The position numbers and the translations under genes are program-made. A model generated the notes under the pieces. That model saw only the letters and a list, made by a program, of their open reading frames with translations. It did no database searches and was not told the origin of the DNA. A stretch of 5,014 nucleotides of DNA from Planctomycetota bacterium (GTDB lineage: Bacteria > Planctomycetota > Phycisphaerae > Sedimentisphaerales > Anaerobacaceae). This document shows, piece after piece, positions 4,523 to 5,014 of the stretch. How positions within the stretch are numbered: the stretch's first letter is position 1; every line of letters begins with the position of its first letter. The stretch spans positions 1 to 5,014 of the forward strand of contig JABMRO010000748.1 of the NCBI GenBank assembly GCA_013202635.1. The letters are read 5' to 3'.

Positions 4523-5014
4523 TGTCGATCATTGAATTTCTTTCTCAGCCTATCTGGCAGCGACTTGGCCTGACGTTAGTTCACTTTCTCTGGCAAGGTC
4601 TGATCATAGCCATCTTGATTGGAGCTTGTGTTCGAGTGTTTAAGCCGAGCCATGGTAATGCTCGCTATATCGTTTATCTCTTGGCATTCATAGCCATGAT
4701 CATTTGTCCTGTAGTAACCTTCATAGCTATTGACATTCCTATTAGTCCAGATAAGGAACTTTTTACAGAAATCGAACCAGTCGAGCCTTTTAATATTATC
4801 TCGGATACTGTTTTACCTGAAGGTGGTATTTCACTGGAAGTCGACACTTCCATCCCAAATATGTCGAGGCCTGCCGAAATAGATTATTCAACTCCACTAC
4901 GCGAAAGAATATATAGTTACCTGTACATATTATTACCCTGGTTCTTAGTAATCTGGATGGTTGGAGTGGTCATACTGAGTATGCGGTTACTGATAGGATT
5001 TGTTGGCATTCATC
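4522..5014 (+). CDS. M56-family (BlaR1-like) sensor peptidase, N-terminal part
   Basis: ATG at 4522-4524 overlaps the BlaI stop as TAATG, and the frame stays open to the window end (164 codons). The N-terminus SQPIWQRLGLTLVHFLWQG, then hydrophobic residues to about 37, is the usual first membrane helix of M56 proteins (L-HFLWQG is a strong family signature). GNARYIVYLLAFIAMIICPVVTF (residues 45-67) makes the second. A polar, acidic stretch (about 71-130) follows, longer than a simple loop and probably periplasmic. SYLYILLPWFLVIWMVGVVILSMRLLIGF (132-160) is the third. The zinc-binding HExxH motif of the cytoplasmic metalloprotease domain normally comes after this helix and would lie beyond the window, so activity cannot be judged. 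In the known system, ligand sensing outside triggers the protease and loss of BlaI. The ligand here is unknown; no Shine-Dalgarno of its own is evident, implying translational coupling. Confidence 0.9.
   Translation, partial: MSIIEFLSQPIWQRLGLTLVHFLWQGLIIAILIGACVRVFKPSHGNARYIVYLLAFIAMIICPVVTFIAIDIPISPDKELFTEIEPVEPFNIISDTVLPEGGISLEVDTSIPNMSRPAEIDYSTPLRERIYSYLYILLPWFLVIWMVGVVILSMRLLIGFVGIH

Noticed and set aside
1..5014. tRNA, rRNA, CRISPR array, complete insertion sequence
   Set aside because: I looked for T-loop GTTCGAATCC-like strings, regularly spaced repeats of 25-40 bases, and transposase-like reading frames, and saw none.

Overview
The window reads as part of a bacterial chromosome, most likely Verrucomicrobiota or a relative in the Planctomycetes-Verrucomicrobia-Chlamydiae group. 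That placement rests on recognised protein styles: a secreted protein of the type with a regulatory-like N-terminal domain and a GKIYWFWGDT motif, a sulfatase tail ending in LRTLRSLGYI, a short secreted protein with the NSWTVIGLKDY...GTRITPDNQL signature, and a BlaI repressor paired with an M56 (BlaR1-like) membrane peptidase. No 16S or other taxonomic marker is present, so this is inference.

Layout. Bases 1-1842 carry one long plus-strand gene whose start lies upstream of the window. It encodes an uncharacterised, probably secreted protein that looks like a carbohydrate-active beta-propeller. Bases 1843-3851 are a low-density stretch with lower G+C in its second half. It holds fragments of genes: the last 66 residues of a sulfatase (1995-2195), a minus-strand N-terminal piece of what resembles a DNA methyltransferase of a restriction system (2943 to about 3311), and an N-terminal stub of a secreted protein (3516-3851). 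Between these lie a possible small minus-strand gene (2262-2501) with a good Shine-Dalgarno sequence and a compact cluster of GC-rich stem-loops (2586-2804). The cluster is accompanied by short GTGTAAATA repeats and is the least explained part of the window.

Bases 3852-5014 are an ordered regulatory unit: an AT-rich promoter region with repeated motifs, a BlaI/MecI/CopY-type repressor (4127-4522), and, overlapping its stop codon by one base, the first 164 codons of an M56-family BlaR1-like sensor peptidase that runs off the end. By analogy with the known BlaR1-BlaI pair, the membrane protein would sense a signal and cause loss of the repressor, relieving repression of its own operon and of targets outside the window. 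No beta-lactamase is visible, so the regulated output is unknown.

Overall the window looks like the edge between a polysaccharide-degradation region (propeller protein plus sulfatase remnant) and a decayed accessory region containing restriction-modification debris and unusual hairpins, followed by an intact signalling operon.
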